Part shown: one piece after another, positions 52,806-62,808 of the stretch
Position numbering within the stretch: the first letter of the stretch is position 1
Layout: each line of letters starts with the position of its first letter
Assembly (NCBI GenBank): GCA_016936665.1
Contig: JAFGXI010000013.1
Span: 1 to 64,000 of the forward strand
Length of the DNA stretch: 64,000 nt
Source of the DNA: Bacteroidales bacterium
GTDB taxonomy: Bacteria > Bacteroidota > Bacteroidia > Bacteroidales > JAFGXI01
Reading direction: 5' to 3'
The notes under the pieces: generated by a model
Seen by the model: only the letters and a program-made list of their open reading frames with translations
Databases searched by the model: none
Told to the model about the DNA's origin: nothing
Made by a program: the position numbers and the translations under genes

Positions 52806-54362
52806 TTATTCCATACCAACAGGTCCTCCGACTCTGTCCATAGCACAACGGAAACCCAAATCATCTCTTGCCATATCTTCTGGCCAATATCTTCTATTAC
52901 CGGGAGACATCCAATAAGCGCGATCTCTCCAACCTCCACCTTTGATAACACGTGCTCTATTATTAACTAGAGATTGTTGATCTGCACGACCTCTATATTT
53001 TCCAACATAACTTGCATTTCTATCTTCATGAGGGACTTGAGATCCTTCATCACCTTCCCAATACATACGAGTAGACGTTGTATTATCTTTACTGGCCTCT
53101 TCTTTACTGTATTCAATACTAGACTCGTAATCACCATCACTGTAGTTGATATTATCTGCTGTATTATAATTACGTCTATCAAAAGCTTCCCAGTCGGTTA
53201 CATTTCTATATTGTATTTTACCTAAACTGTCTTTTTCAGCAATTAAACCTTCTTCATCTTTAACTTGAGTTTGGAAAACATTTCCTCTAAAAGGTCTAAA
53301 CTCATCCATATCTTCGTAAGAAAGCTTACGATAAACATCCATTACCCATTCGTTAACGTTGCCTGCCATAGCATATACACCGTAGGCATTCGGCCAATAA
53401 AAATTAACTGGTGCAGTAGGCGCATTAGCATCATTTAACGCACCGGCAACCCCCATGTAATCTCCACGACCCCTAACAGTATTTGCTCTAATTTTACCAA
53501 CATCGTCAACATCGAAACCACTTCTATCATCTACTCTAATGTAATGGCCATTCCATGGATATATTTTTTGACTAAAAATACGTTCTTCAGCCATCATATT
53601 ACCAATAAGAGCATAGGCTGCAAACTCCCATTCTGCTTCGGTAGGAAGTCTGTATTTTGGTAAGAAAATACCATCTTCCATTCTAACTTTGCGGAAATCA
53701 GCATTTGGAGATAAATCTTCTAATTGATCTCTTACCATTCCTTCGTATTGACCTGCAAGGTAAGCTTCAGTATTAAAGTTTTCTTCTCCAGATTGACTGG
53801 AAGGATCCATAAAAAGCAAACCTTCACGAACCATAATCATTTCGTTTACACGGTCTGTACGCCATGCGCAATAATCGTTAGCTTGAATCCAGTTTACGCC
53901 CACTACAGGGTAATCTTTGTAAGCAGGGTGTCTAAAATAATAATCGACATAAGGGGTATTATAACCCAATTTTTTTCTCCACACAAGTGTATCTGGCAAA
54001 GCTGCTGTATAAACTTCAGGATAGTCGATGAATACACGTTTTAACCAATACAAGTATTCACGATAATCAATATTTCTGACTTCCCATTGATCTAAATAAA
54101 AAGAAGGTACAGTTACACGTCTTGGAAAATTATTCCATTCATAAAGAACATCTTGTTCTTTACGACCCATAGAAAAAGTTCCTCCTTGTATCAATACCAA
54201 TCCAGGACCTGTTTCCTGCTCGAAATACTCTGGGTTTTCGAAACCTCCATTATTTGGATCGTTGTAAGCCCAACCCGTTGAATTCGATGTATCTTTAACA
54301 CAAGAGCTAAAAAGCATCGAGCCAACACCGGCAATAATTAATAACTTTTTCACTGTATTCAT
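52806..54362 (-). CDS. gldJ: Gliding motility / T9SS lipoprotein GldJ
   Basis: This 518-residue protein has a lipoprotein signal with lipobox Leu-Phe-Ser-Ser-Cys at 17-21. The mature start Asn-Ser-Thr-Gly-Trp-Ala-Tyr-Asn-Asp-Pro-Asn-Asn-Gly-Gly-Phe-Glu is characteristic of GldJ. The rest is an FGE-sulfatase/SUMF1-like fold with Gly-Gly-Thr-Phe-Ser-Met-Gly, Leu-Pro-Thr-Glu-Ala-Glu-Trp-Glu-Phe-Ala, Ala-Gly-Asn-Val-Asn-Glu-Trp-Val and Gly-Gly-Gly-Trp-Arg-Asp. GldJ is an outer membrane-associated component required for gliding and T9SS function. GldK is the main alternative, but the N-terminal motif and length favour GldJ. Confidence 0.88.
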   Translation of the reverse strand: MNTVKKLLIIAGVGSMLFSSCVKDTSNSTGWAYNDPNNGGFENPEYFEQETGPGLVLIQGGTFSMGRKEQDVLYEWNNFPRRVTVPSFYLDQWEVRNIDYREYLYWLKRVFIDYPEVYTAALPDTLVWRKKLGYNTPYVDYYFRHPAYKDYPVVGVNWIQANDYCAWRTDRVNEMIMVREGLLFMDPSSQSGEENFNTEAYLAGQYEGMVRDQLEDLSPNADFRKVRMEDGIFLPKYRLPTEAEWEFAAYALIGNMMAEERIFSQKIYPWNGHYIRVDDRSGFDVDDVGKIRANTVRGRGDYMGVAGALNDANAPTAPVNFYWPNAYGVYAMAGNVNEWVMDVYRKLSYEDMDEFRPFRGNVFQTQVKDEEGLIAEKDSLGKIQYRNVTDWEAFDRRNYNTADNINYSDGDYESSIEYSKEEASKDNTTSTRMYWEGDEGSQVPHEDRNASYVGKYRGRADQQSLVNNRARVIKGGGWRDRAYWMSPGNRRYWPEDMARDDLGFRCAMDRVGGPVGME

Positions 54363-54405
54363 ATTCCTATATCTATTGTAATACTTTAATACCTATGCTA
54401 TATAA

Positions 54406-55389
54406 CTAGAATGATGGACAACTTATTGCTCTAAACTTAGCTCTTTTTTGTCTGCAAGGGAATGTGTAACCTATTGAAACCTCGTGAGCACCTAAGGTTG
54501 CATTTCTTAATCGAGAGACAGTTAAATCGTAACTATACGAGAATTTAAACTGATCTTGAATAAAACCTAACATCATTATAAATGAATCGTATTGGAATTT
54601 AAAGTTTTGTCTAAACCAAAATCCTCCAACGATAGATTTTCTATTAAAATAAATACCGTAGTTAAATTGCTCAAAATCTTGCTGACGTTGATAAATTACG
54701 TTTGGCGACAAAAACAATTCCCCTTTTTTAAATCCTCTCATACGAATAGGAATTTTTGTTCCGTAGTGCACAGTGTATTTTCTTGGTAAGACAGCATCGC
54801 TATTCTCCCTGTATGACTCAGACGGCTCAGTGATGTGGTGTACAGCAATACCAAAGTAATGATTTCCTGTATAACCTAATAAACCTAAAGAAAAATCAAA
54901 AAATCCTTTATTATCGTCGGTTGGAATAAAATCTTCTTGCGTAGGATAAATCGCACCATACAATGGATGAATCATATCTGGATAAATAAAATCCATATTC
55001 AACGATTTGTATATGTAAGATGCCTGAAACCCTCCTTTTAAATAAAACTTTCTATTAATACGAAATGTGTACGCATACATAAAGTCGGCATAAAACGTAT
55101 TGACTGCACCATCGCCTTGTATATCGTCCATCAAATGTAAACCTACTCCTCCCTCGAGCCAATCGACATGTTGATCGTAAGACGCACTATAAGTAACGTA
55201 GGCTGAATTTAAAGCAGGCCATTGGTTTCTGTAATTTACATGAGCTCTCGGACAGCGATCCGATCCGGCAAATGCCGGATTCAAGTAGAGTGGATTCGCA
55301 TAGAACTGAGAAAACTGAGGGTCTTGAGCCTTCGCCAGTTGTGTAAATCCAACAATAATGAATAATAAAACAGTTAGTCGCGTAGTCAT
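54406..55389 (-). CDS. PorP/SprF family T9SS outer membrane protein (second copy)
   Basis: This 327-residue protein has a signal peptide (about 1-21), and the mature start Gln-Phe-Ser-Gln-Phe-Tyr-Ala-Asn-Pro-Leu-Tyr-Leu-Asn-Pro-Ala-Phe-Ala-Gly is the usual PorP/SprF beginning. Beta-barrel strands make up the rest, with several Tyr/Gly-rich repeats. It is upstream of gldJ, in the same direction with a 43-bp gap. The clustering with gldJ, porU and porV suggests the core T9SS PorP rather than an adhesin-specific SprF. Confidence 0.88.
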   Translation of the reverse strand: MTTRLTVLLFIIVGFTQLAKAQDPQFSQFYANPLYLNPAFAGSDRCPRAHVNYRNQWPALNSAYVTYSASYDQHVDWLEGGVGLHLMDDIQGDGAVNTFYADFMYAYTFRINRKFYLKGGFQASYIYKSLNMDFIYPDMIHPLYGAIYPTQEDFIPTDDNKGFFDFSLGLLGYTGNHYFGIAVHHITEPSESYRENSDAVLPRKYTVHYGTKIPIRMRGFKKGELFLSPNVIYQRQQDFEQFNYGIYFNRKSIVGGFWFRQNFKFQYDSFIMMLGFIQDQFKFSYSYDLTVSRLRNATLGAHEVSIGYTFPCRQKRAKFRAISCPSF

Positions 55390-55488
55390 ATTGCGTTTAT
55401 ATTATCTTCCGTGTTACAATATTATAAAATTTATTTAAAAATTGCATCTACAATAATAGTATAAAAAAATCGTTTTAGAAAGAAATTA

Positions 55489-55519
55489 TTTCGCTTTTCT
55501 TAATTTGTTCCTACTTTTG
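55489..55519 (+). promoter_or_regulatory. Candidate promoter of porU
   Basis: TTTCG at 55489-55493 and TACTTTTG at 55512-55519 (exact TAnnTTTG) at about the expected spacing. The ORF starts at 55543. Confidence 0.5.
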
Positions 55520-55542
55520 GGAATATTAACAGTAAATACAAT

Positions 55543-58500
55543 ATGGAATTTAACAAGCTTGAAATGGCTAAAAAAAGGCTCCCTTTTTTAACTAAAATCA
55601 TAATAATTTTCTTTGCTTTATTTAGTCAGTTATCGGCTCAAGATGTTCTAAAACATTTTCAGCTCAATTGGAAATTCACTGAATTAGAAGAACATTTAAA
55701 AGTATTAAGCTTTGATAATGCTTCTTTTGGAGAAGATTTTAGTCCTTATTTTGAATATCAAGAAACGGTTAGTCGAGATTACGTTAAACTTCAAATGCTC
55801 AATGCTGTATACCAACCGATCGATATTAATGAAGAATCTTTAATTTCATTTGATCAAACTGCCAAACAAATAGAATCTAACACTTTTCGGAACGGACAAT
55901 TATTGGTTGCTAACATTAAAATATATCCTTTTAGACGAAATCCTTCGAATCAACAATTAGAAAAGCTCACTCAATTCGATATTTCAATGGTACATGAAAA
56001 CCAGACAAAACAAACAAGGCAAATAAAAGAAGTTATTAGTGCTTCAAAATTATCTGAAGGAGAATGGTTTAAATTTGGAATTACATCAACTAATATTTAT
56101 AAAATAACATACCAAGAATTAGTTCAAGCAGGTGCTCAAAACATTAATTTTCCAAGATTATATGGCAATGGAGGAAAAATACTTCCAGAAAGTAATATTG
56201 AAAGTTATAACGATGATCTTGTTGAAATTCCTATTCATTACGAACTAGGTTCTGATGGCATATTTAATGAAGGCGATTACTTTGTATTTTATGCTGAAGG
56301 ACCGGTCTCCATTCCATATAGCGATACTTATAAAGACTTTTGGCACAGAACTCATTATTATACCGATACCATTAGTTATTTTATCAGAACAGATAACATT
56401 TCGGCATCCCAAATAGCAACAAAAACGAATATTTCTGAGAGCAGTACTCCAATCTCTGTTTTTCTAGATCATCAATTATACGAAAACAATGAAGTTAACT
56501 TGTTAAAAAGCGGAAAACTATGGCTAGGTGAAGAATTTAACACTATACACCCTAGTTATTCATTCCAATTTAATTTTAATAATATCGTTTTAGATTCGTT
56601 AGCACGTATTCACACATTTTGTGCAGGACGATGCGGCACAAACTCTTACCTAAATGTTTATTATAATGGTGGTCAAATTCAATCTGTTAAAATACCGAGT
56701 GTTACTTTAAGTGAATATACTTCTTATTTCATGCGCCAAGCCAGCGAATTTGACGAGTTTGCGATTAGCAACGGGAATATAAACATCACTGTAAGCTACG
56801 ACCATTATAATTCAGCCACTGCTTGGCTTGACTATATTGGGGTAAGTCTTGTTAAAAAGCTAGTCAAAGAAAATAACGCTTTGTTGTTTACTAATGTTTA
56901 CCAATTAAGCAATGTTCACGAATATCTATTATCGAATGTTAATAATCAAACATTAATTTGGGATGTAACCAATATAAATCAAATAGAGAGCTTACCCTAC
57001 ACTTTTACCAACTACCAAGTACAATTTAAAGACTATACAGACAAACACAGATCCTATGCAGTTTTTAATGTTACCGATGCGGTTTCTATATCTTCTAACA
57101 TCAGGCCGATGAAAAATCAAAACTTGCATGCACTGGAGAATATTGAATATGTAATTGTTTCACCAAAAAACTTTATTACACAAGCCAATCAAATTGCACA
57201 ATATCATCAATCCGTTTCAGGATTAAATACAGTGGCCGTTACCAAGGAACAAGTTTACAACGAATTTTCATCCGGAACACCAGATGTTACCGCTATAAAA
57301 AACTTTATGCGTTATTTATATTTTAATCGTTCTCATTCCAACACATTAAAATATTTAATGCTGTTTGGTGATGGTTCGTACGATAATAAAAGACGATCTA
57401 CAGAAGAAAGTAATTTATTATTAACTTACCAATCCGATGCTTCAATAAATGTAAGCAGCACCTACTTAAGCGATGATTATTTTGGTTTGTTAGATGATTC
57501 TGAATTCAGTTTAACCGGTTATTTAGATATTGGCATTGGGCGTCTTGTTATTGACACAAAAGAAGAAGCCGACAATGCTGTAAAAAAGATTCTTAATTAT
57601 AGGTCGAGCCAAAGTAGTTATGGGCCTTGGCGAACAAAAATTACTTTTGCGGCAGATAATGGCGATGGAAACTTACACATTAACGACGCCGATGACATAG
57701 CATCATACGTAGAAGCAAATTACCCAAAGTTCAATATCAACAAAGTTTACATTGATGCTTTTCCTTTAGAAGAATCTTCAGGTGGCGACCTTGTTCCGGA
57801 TGCCACACATGCATTTAACACTGCTGTAGAAAATGGCTCTCTAATTATGAACTACACTGGTCACGGTGGGGAACTGGGACTAGCTCACGAACAACTCATT
57901 ACCAATCAAGATATTTTATCGTGGAACAATTTCGACAACTTAGCCACATTTATTACAGCTACCTGTGAATTTACACGATACGACGACGAAAAAAGAACCT
58001 CTGCAGGAGAGTATGTCTTTTTAAACCCAAACGGAGGAGGTATAGCGATGTTCACTACAACCCGCATTGCTTATGCTGCACCTAACAAAGTAATAAATAC
58101 CGCTTTTTACCAGCATTTGTTCGACGATCAAGACTTTAGAATGGGCGATTTAATTCGACGAGCTAAAAATGCCGTTAGTAGCTCAAGTTCGAACATGAGA
58201 ATTTTCACATTAATTGGGGATCCAGCCTTATCCTTAGCAATTCCTAAACAAAATGTTTCTACAACAAAAATTGCCGGAATCTCTTATAATTTGAATGACA
58301 CCTTTAATTTAAGACCTTTACAAAAAGTAGAAATCGAAGGTAAAGTAACCGATCTTGATGGTCAAATATTAAGTAACTTCAACGGAACAGTTTACCCAAC
58401 TATTTTTGATAAACCAGATACTACACTTACGCTTTGTCAGCTAGAATGTAGCCAAGCTGTTCCTTTTAAAGAACAAAAAAACATTATATACAGAGGAAAA

Positions 58501-59331
58501 GCCAGTGTAACTAACGGCCTATTTAAATATTCATTTGTAGTGCCAAAAGACATTAGTTATAAAAACGGCCTAGGTAGAATCAGCTATTACTCTGATAATC
58601 TATCGAAAGATGGTTGGGGCTACAATAGCAACATCGGTATTTCCGGGGAAGCCGATACAAGCATTAAAGATAACAAAGGACCTGAAATAGAAATGTTTAT
58701 TAATGATGAGAATTTTATTTTCGGAGGAACCAGTAACGAAAACCCAATTTTTATAGCCAACTTATACGATGAAAACGGTATCAATACTGTTGGCAATGGC
58801 ATAGGCCACGACTTAACAGCGGTCTTAGATCAACAAGATAAAAACACTAATATCCTGAATACATATTACGAAGCAGATTTAGATAGCTATCAATCCGGAA
58901 CTGTAAAATATCCATATTCAGACCTATCGGAAGGGAAACATAGCATATACTTTAAAGCATGGGATGTTTTCAACAATTCGTCCGAACAAACTATTGAGTT
59001 TTATGTAGCTAATTCATTGGAACTTTCTATCGAAAATATTTTCAATTATCCAAATCCATTTACAACAAGCACCGATTTTTACTTCGACCATAACCAACCT
59101 AACAAAACCATTGATGTTATAATTCAAATATTCACAGTAAGTGGGAAGCTCGTAAAAACATTAGAAAGCACATTTCTCACAGAAGGCTTTAGAAGTGAAG
59201 CTATACATTGGGATGGTAAAGACGATTTTAACGATAATATTGGACGAGGTGTTTACATTTATAAAGTTCAAGTAAAAACCGAAGATGGCCAGCTCATTTC
59301 TAAATATCAAAAATTAGTCATCTTAAAATAA
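55543..59331 (+). CDS. porU: T9SS sortase PorU (C25 gingipain-like family)
   Basis: This 1262-residue protein may instead start at the second ATG (residue 8). A signal-like hydrophobic segment lies at about 15-33. The C25-like domain (about 540-910) has catalytic His774 in Tyr-Thr-Gly-His-Gly-Gly and Cys808 in Thr-Ala-Thr-Cys-Glu-Phe. The end shows a FlgD/T9SS-like beta domain (Tyr-Pro-Asn-Pro-Phe at about 1170). PorU cleaves and attaches T9SS cargo to the cell surface. It is immediately followed by porV, its functional partner, as in other Bacteroidota. Confidence 0.93.
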   Translation: MEFNKLEMAKKRLPFLTKIIIIFFALFSQLSAQDVLKHFQLNWKFTELEEHLKVLSFDNASFGEDFSPYFEYQETVSRDYVKLQMLNAVYQPIDINEESLISFDQTAKQIESNTFRNGQLLVANIKIYPFRRNPSNQQLEKLTQFDISMVHENQTKQTRQIKEVISASKLSEGEWFKFGITSTNIYKITYQELVQAGAQNINFPRLYGNGGKILPESNIESYNDDLVEIPIHYELGSDGIFNEGDYFVFYAEGPVSIPYSDTYKDFWHRTHYYTDTISYFIRTDNISASQIATKTNISESSTPISVFLDHQLYENNEVNLLKSGKLWLGEEFNTIHPSYSFQFNFNNIVLDSLARIHTFCAGRCGTNSYLNVYYNGGQIQSVKIPSVTLSEYTSYFMRQASEFDEFAISNGNINITVSYDHYNSATAWLDYIGVSLVKKLVKENNALLFTNVYQLSNVHEYLLSNVNNQTLIWDVTNINQIESLPYTFTNYQVQFKDYTDKHRSYAVFNVTDAVSISSNIRPMKNQNLHALENIEYVIVSPKNFITQANQIAQYHQSVSGLNTVAVTKEQVYNEFSSGTPDVTAIKNFMRYLYFNRSHSNTLKYLMLFGDGSYDNKRRSTEESNLLLTYQSDASINVSSTYLSDDYFGLLDDSEFSLTGYLDIGIGRLVIDTKEEADNAVKKILNYRSSQSSYGPWRTKITFAADNGDGNLHINDADDIASYVEANYPKFNINKVYIDAFPLEESSGGDLVPDATHAFNTAVENGSLIMNYTGHGGELGLAHEQLITNQDILSWNNFDNLATFITATCEFTRYDDEKRTSAGEYVFLNPNGGGIAMFTTTRIAYAAPNKVINTAFYQHLFDDQDFRMGDLIRRAKNAVSSSSSNMRIFTLIGDPALSLAIPKQNVSTTKIAGISYNLNDTFNLRPLQKVEIEGKVTDLDGQILSNFNGTVYPTIFDKPDTTLTLCQLECSQAVPFKEQKNIIYRGKASVTNGLFKYSFVVPKDISYKNGLGRISYYSDNLSKDGWGYNSNIGISGEADTSIKDNKGPEIEMFINDENFIFGGTSNENPIFIANLYDENGINTVGNGIGHDLTAVLDQQDKNTNILNTYYEADLDSYQSGTVKYPYSDLSEGKHSIYFKAWDVFNNSSEQTIEFYVANSLELSIENIFNYPNPFTTSTDFYFDHNQPNKTIDVIIQIFTVSGKLVKTLESTFLTEGFRSEAIHWDGKDDFNDNIGRGVYIYKVQVKTEDGQLISKYQKLVILK

Positions 59332-59383
59332 TAATTGAATTATTTTTACGTTAACAAAAAAATAAATCACAGAAACGTTTAAG

Positions 59384-59417
59384 TTTGTTCGTTTCTAGAT
59401 TTCGCTTTGTATATTTG
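59384..59417 (+). promoter_or_regulatory. Candidate promoter of porV
   Basis: TTTG (59384-59387), a 22-nt spacer and TATATTTG (59410-59417) fit the Bacteroidota pattern. The gene starts at 59504, so an 80-nt leader would result. Confidence 0.5.
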
Positions 59418-59503
59418 TATAATTTAAAATTTATAAAAAAGTCAAGCTATTACATTTTTAACTTTCTAAGTAATTAAGAATTAAGCTTCGACAAAATATT
59501 AAT

Positions 59504-60748
59504 ATGATGAATAGAATTGCATTATCCTTATCTTTAATAACAATAAGTCTGATATCGTTTGGACAAAAAGCTACCATAGTAGGTCAAGATACAGAAACCT
59601 CTAACCCAATTCGAACAGCAGTACCATTTTTAACAATAACTCCCGAATCAAGAGCCGGAGGGATGGGCGATGTCGGTGTTGCTACTACACCTGATAATAG
59701 TTCGATTCAATACAACGTTGCTAAATATTTATTTTCTGAGCAAAACTATGGTTTATCTATTTCATATACTCCATGGTTAACAAACCTAGGCATTCATGAT
59801 ATCAATCTATTGAACGTTGCAGGGTTCAGCAAATTAAATGAAATGCAAACAATTTCCGGATCATTAACTTATTTTTCGTTAGGAAATATTCAATTTTTAG
59901 ACGATTTCGGCGAATTTGTAAAAGATTACACTCCTAACGAATTTAATATTAAAATGGGTTACAGCCGACTGCTAACCGATCAATTATCGATGGGTATTAG
60001 TTTAGGCTATGCATATTCCAACTTAACAGGAGGATACAGTAATAGTTCTACCGAAGTAACAGCAGGGAATTCATTTGTTGCAGATGTAGGTTTTTACTAC
60101 AATAACGACATAGAAGTGTCGGGTTACGATGCTAATTATGCTTTAGGATTGTCTATAAAAGATATCGGAAATACAATGTCCTATTCAGAAGGCGCAGAAA
60201 AAAGCTTTTTACCAACTACCATGCGTTTAGGAGGTGCTTTTACTATCGATTTAGATGATTATAATAGTATTATGACATCTGTTGAGTTTAGCAAATTACT
60301 TGTTCCAACCCCTCCTATTTACTATGCTGCCGGAGAAGTTGACGAAAATGGTGATACTGTTTTAGTTGGAGGCGAATACATAAAAGCAGGGAAATCTTCA
60401 GATGTATCGGTTGGTACTGGAATGTTTCAATCATTTTACGATGCTCCGGGAATAGAAAAAGCTGATGGTTCTAGAAATGTAGTGTCTGAAGAGCTCAAAG
60501 AAATAATGTGGAGTGTAGGACTAGAATATTGGTATGCTAAGCAATTTGCACTAAGAGGAGGATATTTTCACGAATCTACAATGAAAGGCAATCGTAAATA
60601 TTTCTCTATGGGTTTGGGGCTTAAATACAATGTATTTGGGTTCGATTTTGCATACTTAATTCCTGTAAACGGAAAAACAAGTCCTTTGGCAAATACTTTG
60701 AGATTTAGCATTTCTTTCAACTTTGTTGATACAAACAAATCAAAATAA
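59504..60748 (+). CDS. porV: T9SS outer membrane protein PorV (LptO)
   Basis: This 414-residue protein has a signal peptide at 1-21. Its opening Ile-Arg-Thr-Ala-Val-Pro-Phe-Leu-Thr-Ile-Thr-Pro-Glu-Ser-Arg-Ala-Gly-Gly-Met-Gly-Asp-Val-Gly-Val is the PorV/PorQ-type hallmark. FadL-like beta strands fill the remainder, ending in Phe-Asn-Phe-Val. PorV collects cargo from the T9SS pore and passes it to PorU. It is in the porU cluster. Confidence 0.93.
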   Translation: MMNRIALSLSLITISLISFGQKATIVGQDTETSNPIRTAVPFLTITPESRAGGMGDVGVATTPDNSSIQYNVAKYLFSEQNYGLSISYTPWLTNLGIHDINLLNVAGFSKLNEMQTISGSLTYFSLGNIQFLDDFGEFVKDYTPNEFNIKMGYSRLLTDQLSMGISLGYAYSNLTGGYSNSSTEVTAGNSFVADVGFYYNNDIEVSGYDANYALGLSIKDIGNTMSYSEGAEKSFLPTTMRLGGAFTIDLDDYNSIMTSVEFSKLLVPTPPIYYAAGEVDENGDTVLVGGEYIKAGKSSDVSVGTGMFQSFYDAPGIEKADGSRNVVSEELKEIMWSVGLEYWYAKQFALRGGYFHESTMKGNRKYFSMGLGLKYNVFGFDFAYLIPVNGKTSPLANTLRFSISFNFVDTNKSK

Positions 60749-60751
60749 TTC

Positions 60752-61228
60752 ATGTTTCGAGTAGGCATAGGCTACGATGTTCATGCACTAAAAGAGGGCG
60801 AATCCTTAATTCTTGGTGGAGTAAACATTGAGCATTATAAGGGCACAGTGGCACATTCCGATGGCGATGTTTTATTGCATGCAATTTGCGACGCGCTACT
60901 GGGCGCTGCCAATCTAAAAGATATCGGTTATCATTTTCCGGATAATGACCCAACGAACAAAAATATTGATAGTTTAATACTTTTAAAAAAAACCTATCAA
61001 TTGGTAATAAACAAAGGTTATAAACTTGGTAATATCGATGCTACTATTGCTATGCAAACACCAAAATTGAAACCTTTTATAGATGAAATGTGCAATAAAA
61101 TTGCATTAACCTTAGGCGTTGAATTAGATTTAATTTCTATTAAAGCAACAACCACCGAAAAATTAGGCTTCGAAGGCCGCGAAGAAGGCGTTTCTACACA
61201 GGCTGTTGTTTTAATTGAGAAACAATAA
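60752..61228 (+). CDS. ispF: 2-C-methyl-D-erythritol 2,4-cyclodiphosphate synthase
   Basis: This 158-residue protein has zinc ligands Asp9 and His11 (Gly-Tyr-Asp-Val-His-Ala) and His43 (Leu-Leu-His-Ala), and a conserved Gly-Tyr-His-Phe-Pro-Asp. It is full length for IspF. It forms cyclodiphosphate in the MEP isoprenoid pathway. Its start is 3 nt after the porV stop, so porV and ispF are co-transcribed. Confidence 0.95.
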   Translation: MFRVGIGYDVHALKEGESLILGGVNIEHYKGTVAHSDGDVLLHAICDALLGAANLKDIGYHFPDNDPTNKNIDSLILLKKTYQLVINKGYKLGNIDATIAMQTPKLKPFIDEMCNKIALTLGVELDLISIKATTTEKLGFEGREEGVSTQAVVLIEKQ

Positions 61229-61318
61229 AGTTTATTCGGCGTACTTACTTTTTTAAAATAGAATCTTTTCAAAACTAAATTGAAAGTTTTATTTTTATTC
61301 ACTAAAAAGTAAAATATC

Positions 61319-61678
61319 ATGAAAAAAACACTCGTTATAGGCGCAAGTACAAAGCAGCACAAGTACGCATATAAAGCCGTTTGCATGTTATTAGATTATG
61401 GACACGAAGTTGTTGCTATAGGAAGTAAACCCGGGCAAATTAGAGATGTTAAAATTGAAACAAGTTTATTAAATTATGATGCTGTAGATACTGTGACACT
61501 TTATATAAACCCAGAGAGACAAACAAGTTATTACGACTACATTCTATCGCTTAAACCAAAACGGATTATAATGAATCCGGGAACTGAAAACGATTATTTT
61601 AAAAATATCGCCATCAACAACGAAATAGAAGTTGTTGAACATTGCACTCTAGTAATGTTAAATATTGGAAGTTTCTAA
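61319..61678 (+). CDS. CoA-binding domain protein (YccU-like)
   Basis: This 119-residue protein is a single Rossmann CoA-binding domain: Val-Ile-Gly-Ala-Ser-Thr (5-10), then Tyr-Gly-His-Glu-Val-Val-Ala-Ile-Gly and Ile-Met-Asn-Pro-Gly-Thr-Glu-Asn near 82. It matches the short CoA-binding family of unknown cellular role. It is convergent with the MORN-type lipoprotein gene. Confidence 0.85.
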   Translation: MKKTLVIGASTKQHKYAYKAVCMLLDYGHEVVAIGSKPGQIRDVKIETSLLNYDAVDTVTLYINPERQTSYYDYILSLKPKRIIMNPGTENDYFKNIAINNEIEVVEHCTLVMLNIGSF

Positions 61679-62707
61679 TTAAAAAATTGGTTCTTCTTTT
61701 TTCGCTTTTACATGCTCTCCGTTTTCAAAAGAATGAATTTCTTTCACACCTGAAGGTAGCCAAATTGTTACATTACCTTGGAAAACACCATTAACATAAT
61801 TTCCAACCGACTCTTTCTGACCATCTTTGTAATAAGTTGAACAACGGCCACATTTGGCGTTTGCTTCATATTGTCCGGCTTCTTTAAGATTTCCGTTTTC
61901 GTACCACATATTGTACGCTCCATTTAACATGCTCTTAAGATAACTCATTCGTTCCTTAACTTGACCAGACTCGTACCAACATGTCCAATTCCCTTCTTTA
62001 TTTCCGTCCTGATAAGTTCCTTTTGACTGAACTTTGCCGTTGTCGAACCAAGCTGTCCACTCCCCATTAGGAACTCCTTTGTTGTAATTTTCTTCAGATT
62101 TTAAACCGCCATTCTCGTACCAAGTCAGCCATTTACCGTTTTTGCTTCCATTTTCGTACTGACCTTTTGTTTTTACTTTTCCAGACTCAAACCAAACAAT
62201 CCATTCACCGTGTTTTGCGCCTTTGAAAAAACTGGATTCACGTTTTTTCTTCTCCCCTTTATAAAACTCGGTATGAATGCCATGTTTTTTACCCTCGACA
62301 AACTTTCCTTCAGATTTAATTTCCCCGTTTTCGTACCAACTACGGCTTATACCATTTTTATTATCGTCGAGATATTTATCTTCTTTTTCTTTATTCCCAT
62401 TCGAATAAAAAGAAATGCTCCATCCATTTCTTAAACCTTTTCTATATGTAGAAATTGAAAGCAAATTGCCTTGCTCATCGACAGATTTAAATTCACCGCT
62501 TAGCAAGCCATCTTTAAATTTTTGTACTTTTTTTACGCCATAAATATCAGACTCACAACTTCCGTTATATGGATCGTGCGAATCTTTTCTGAAGTAAATG
62601 CCATCTTCAGATCTTAGATCAGTGCAATTACAAGTCTGTGTGCATGAGTTAAATACAACAAAACTTATAATTATCGTTAAAAATGATATATCCTTTATCT
62701 TTAACAT
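61679..62707 (-). CDS. Lipoprotein with MORN/YwqK-type repeats
   Basis: The protein is 342 residues from the ATG at 62707. The lipobox Phe-Asn-Ser-Cys is near 18-21. About eleven repeats of 22-24 residues follow (about 80-320), each like Trp-Tyr-Glu-Asn-Gly-x-x-Lys-x-x-Gly-x-Tyr-x-x-Gly-x-x-x-Gly. These MORN-like YwqK repeats form a stacked beta sheet. The function is unknown; in other bacteria similar proteins are linked to toxin immunity or surface structure, which is not shown here. Confidence 0.8.
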   Translation of the reverse strand: MLKIKDISFLTIIISFVVFNSCTQTCNCTDLRSEDGIYFRKDSHDPYNGSCESDIYGVKKVQKFKDGLLSGEFKSVDEQGNLLSISTYRKGLRNGWSISFYSNGNKEKEDKYLDDNKNGISRSWYENGEIKSEGKFVEGKKHGIHTEFYKGEKKKRESSFFKGAKHGEWIVWFESGKVKTKGQYENGSKNGKWLTWYENGGLKSEENYNKGVPNGEWTAWFDNGKVQSKGTYQDGNKEGNWTCWYESGQVKERMSYLKSMLNGAYNMWYENGNLKEAGQYEANAKCGRCSTYYKDGQKESVGNYVNGVFQGNVTIWLPSGVKEIHSFENGEHVKAKKEEPIF

Positions 62708-62808
62708 ACAGTAAACATTTGGTTGGTTGGTCAACTCAAAGATAAGAAAATAAACGATATTTTAACATTCAAAATATTAGATTCTGCGTACAAAATGGCA
62801 TTATTCAC

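Noticed and set aside
51440..52951. N-terminal extension of MurF to 52951
   Set aside because: The extra 68 residues are encoded inside gldJ and the terminator, have no family similarity, and the ATG at 52747 gives the normal MurF start.
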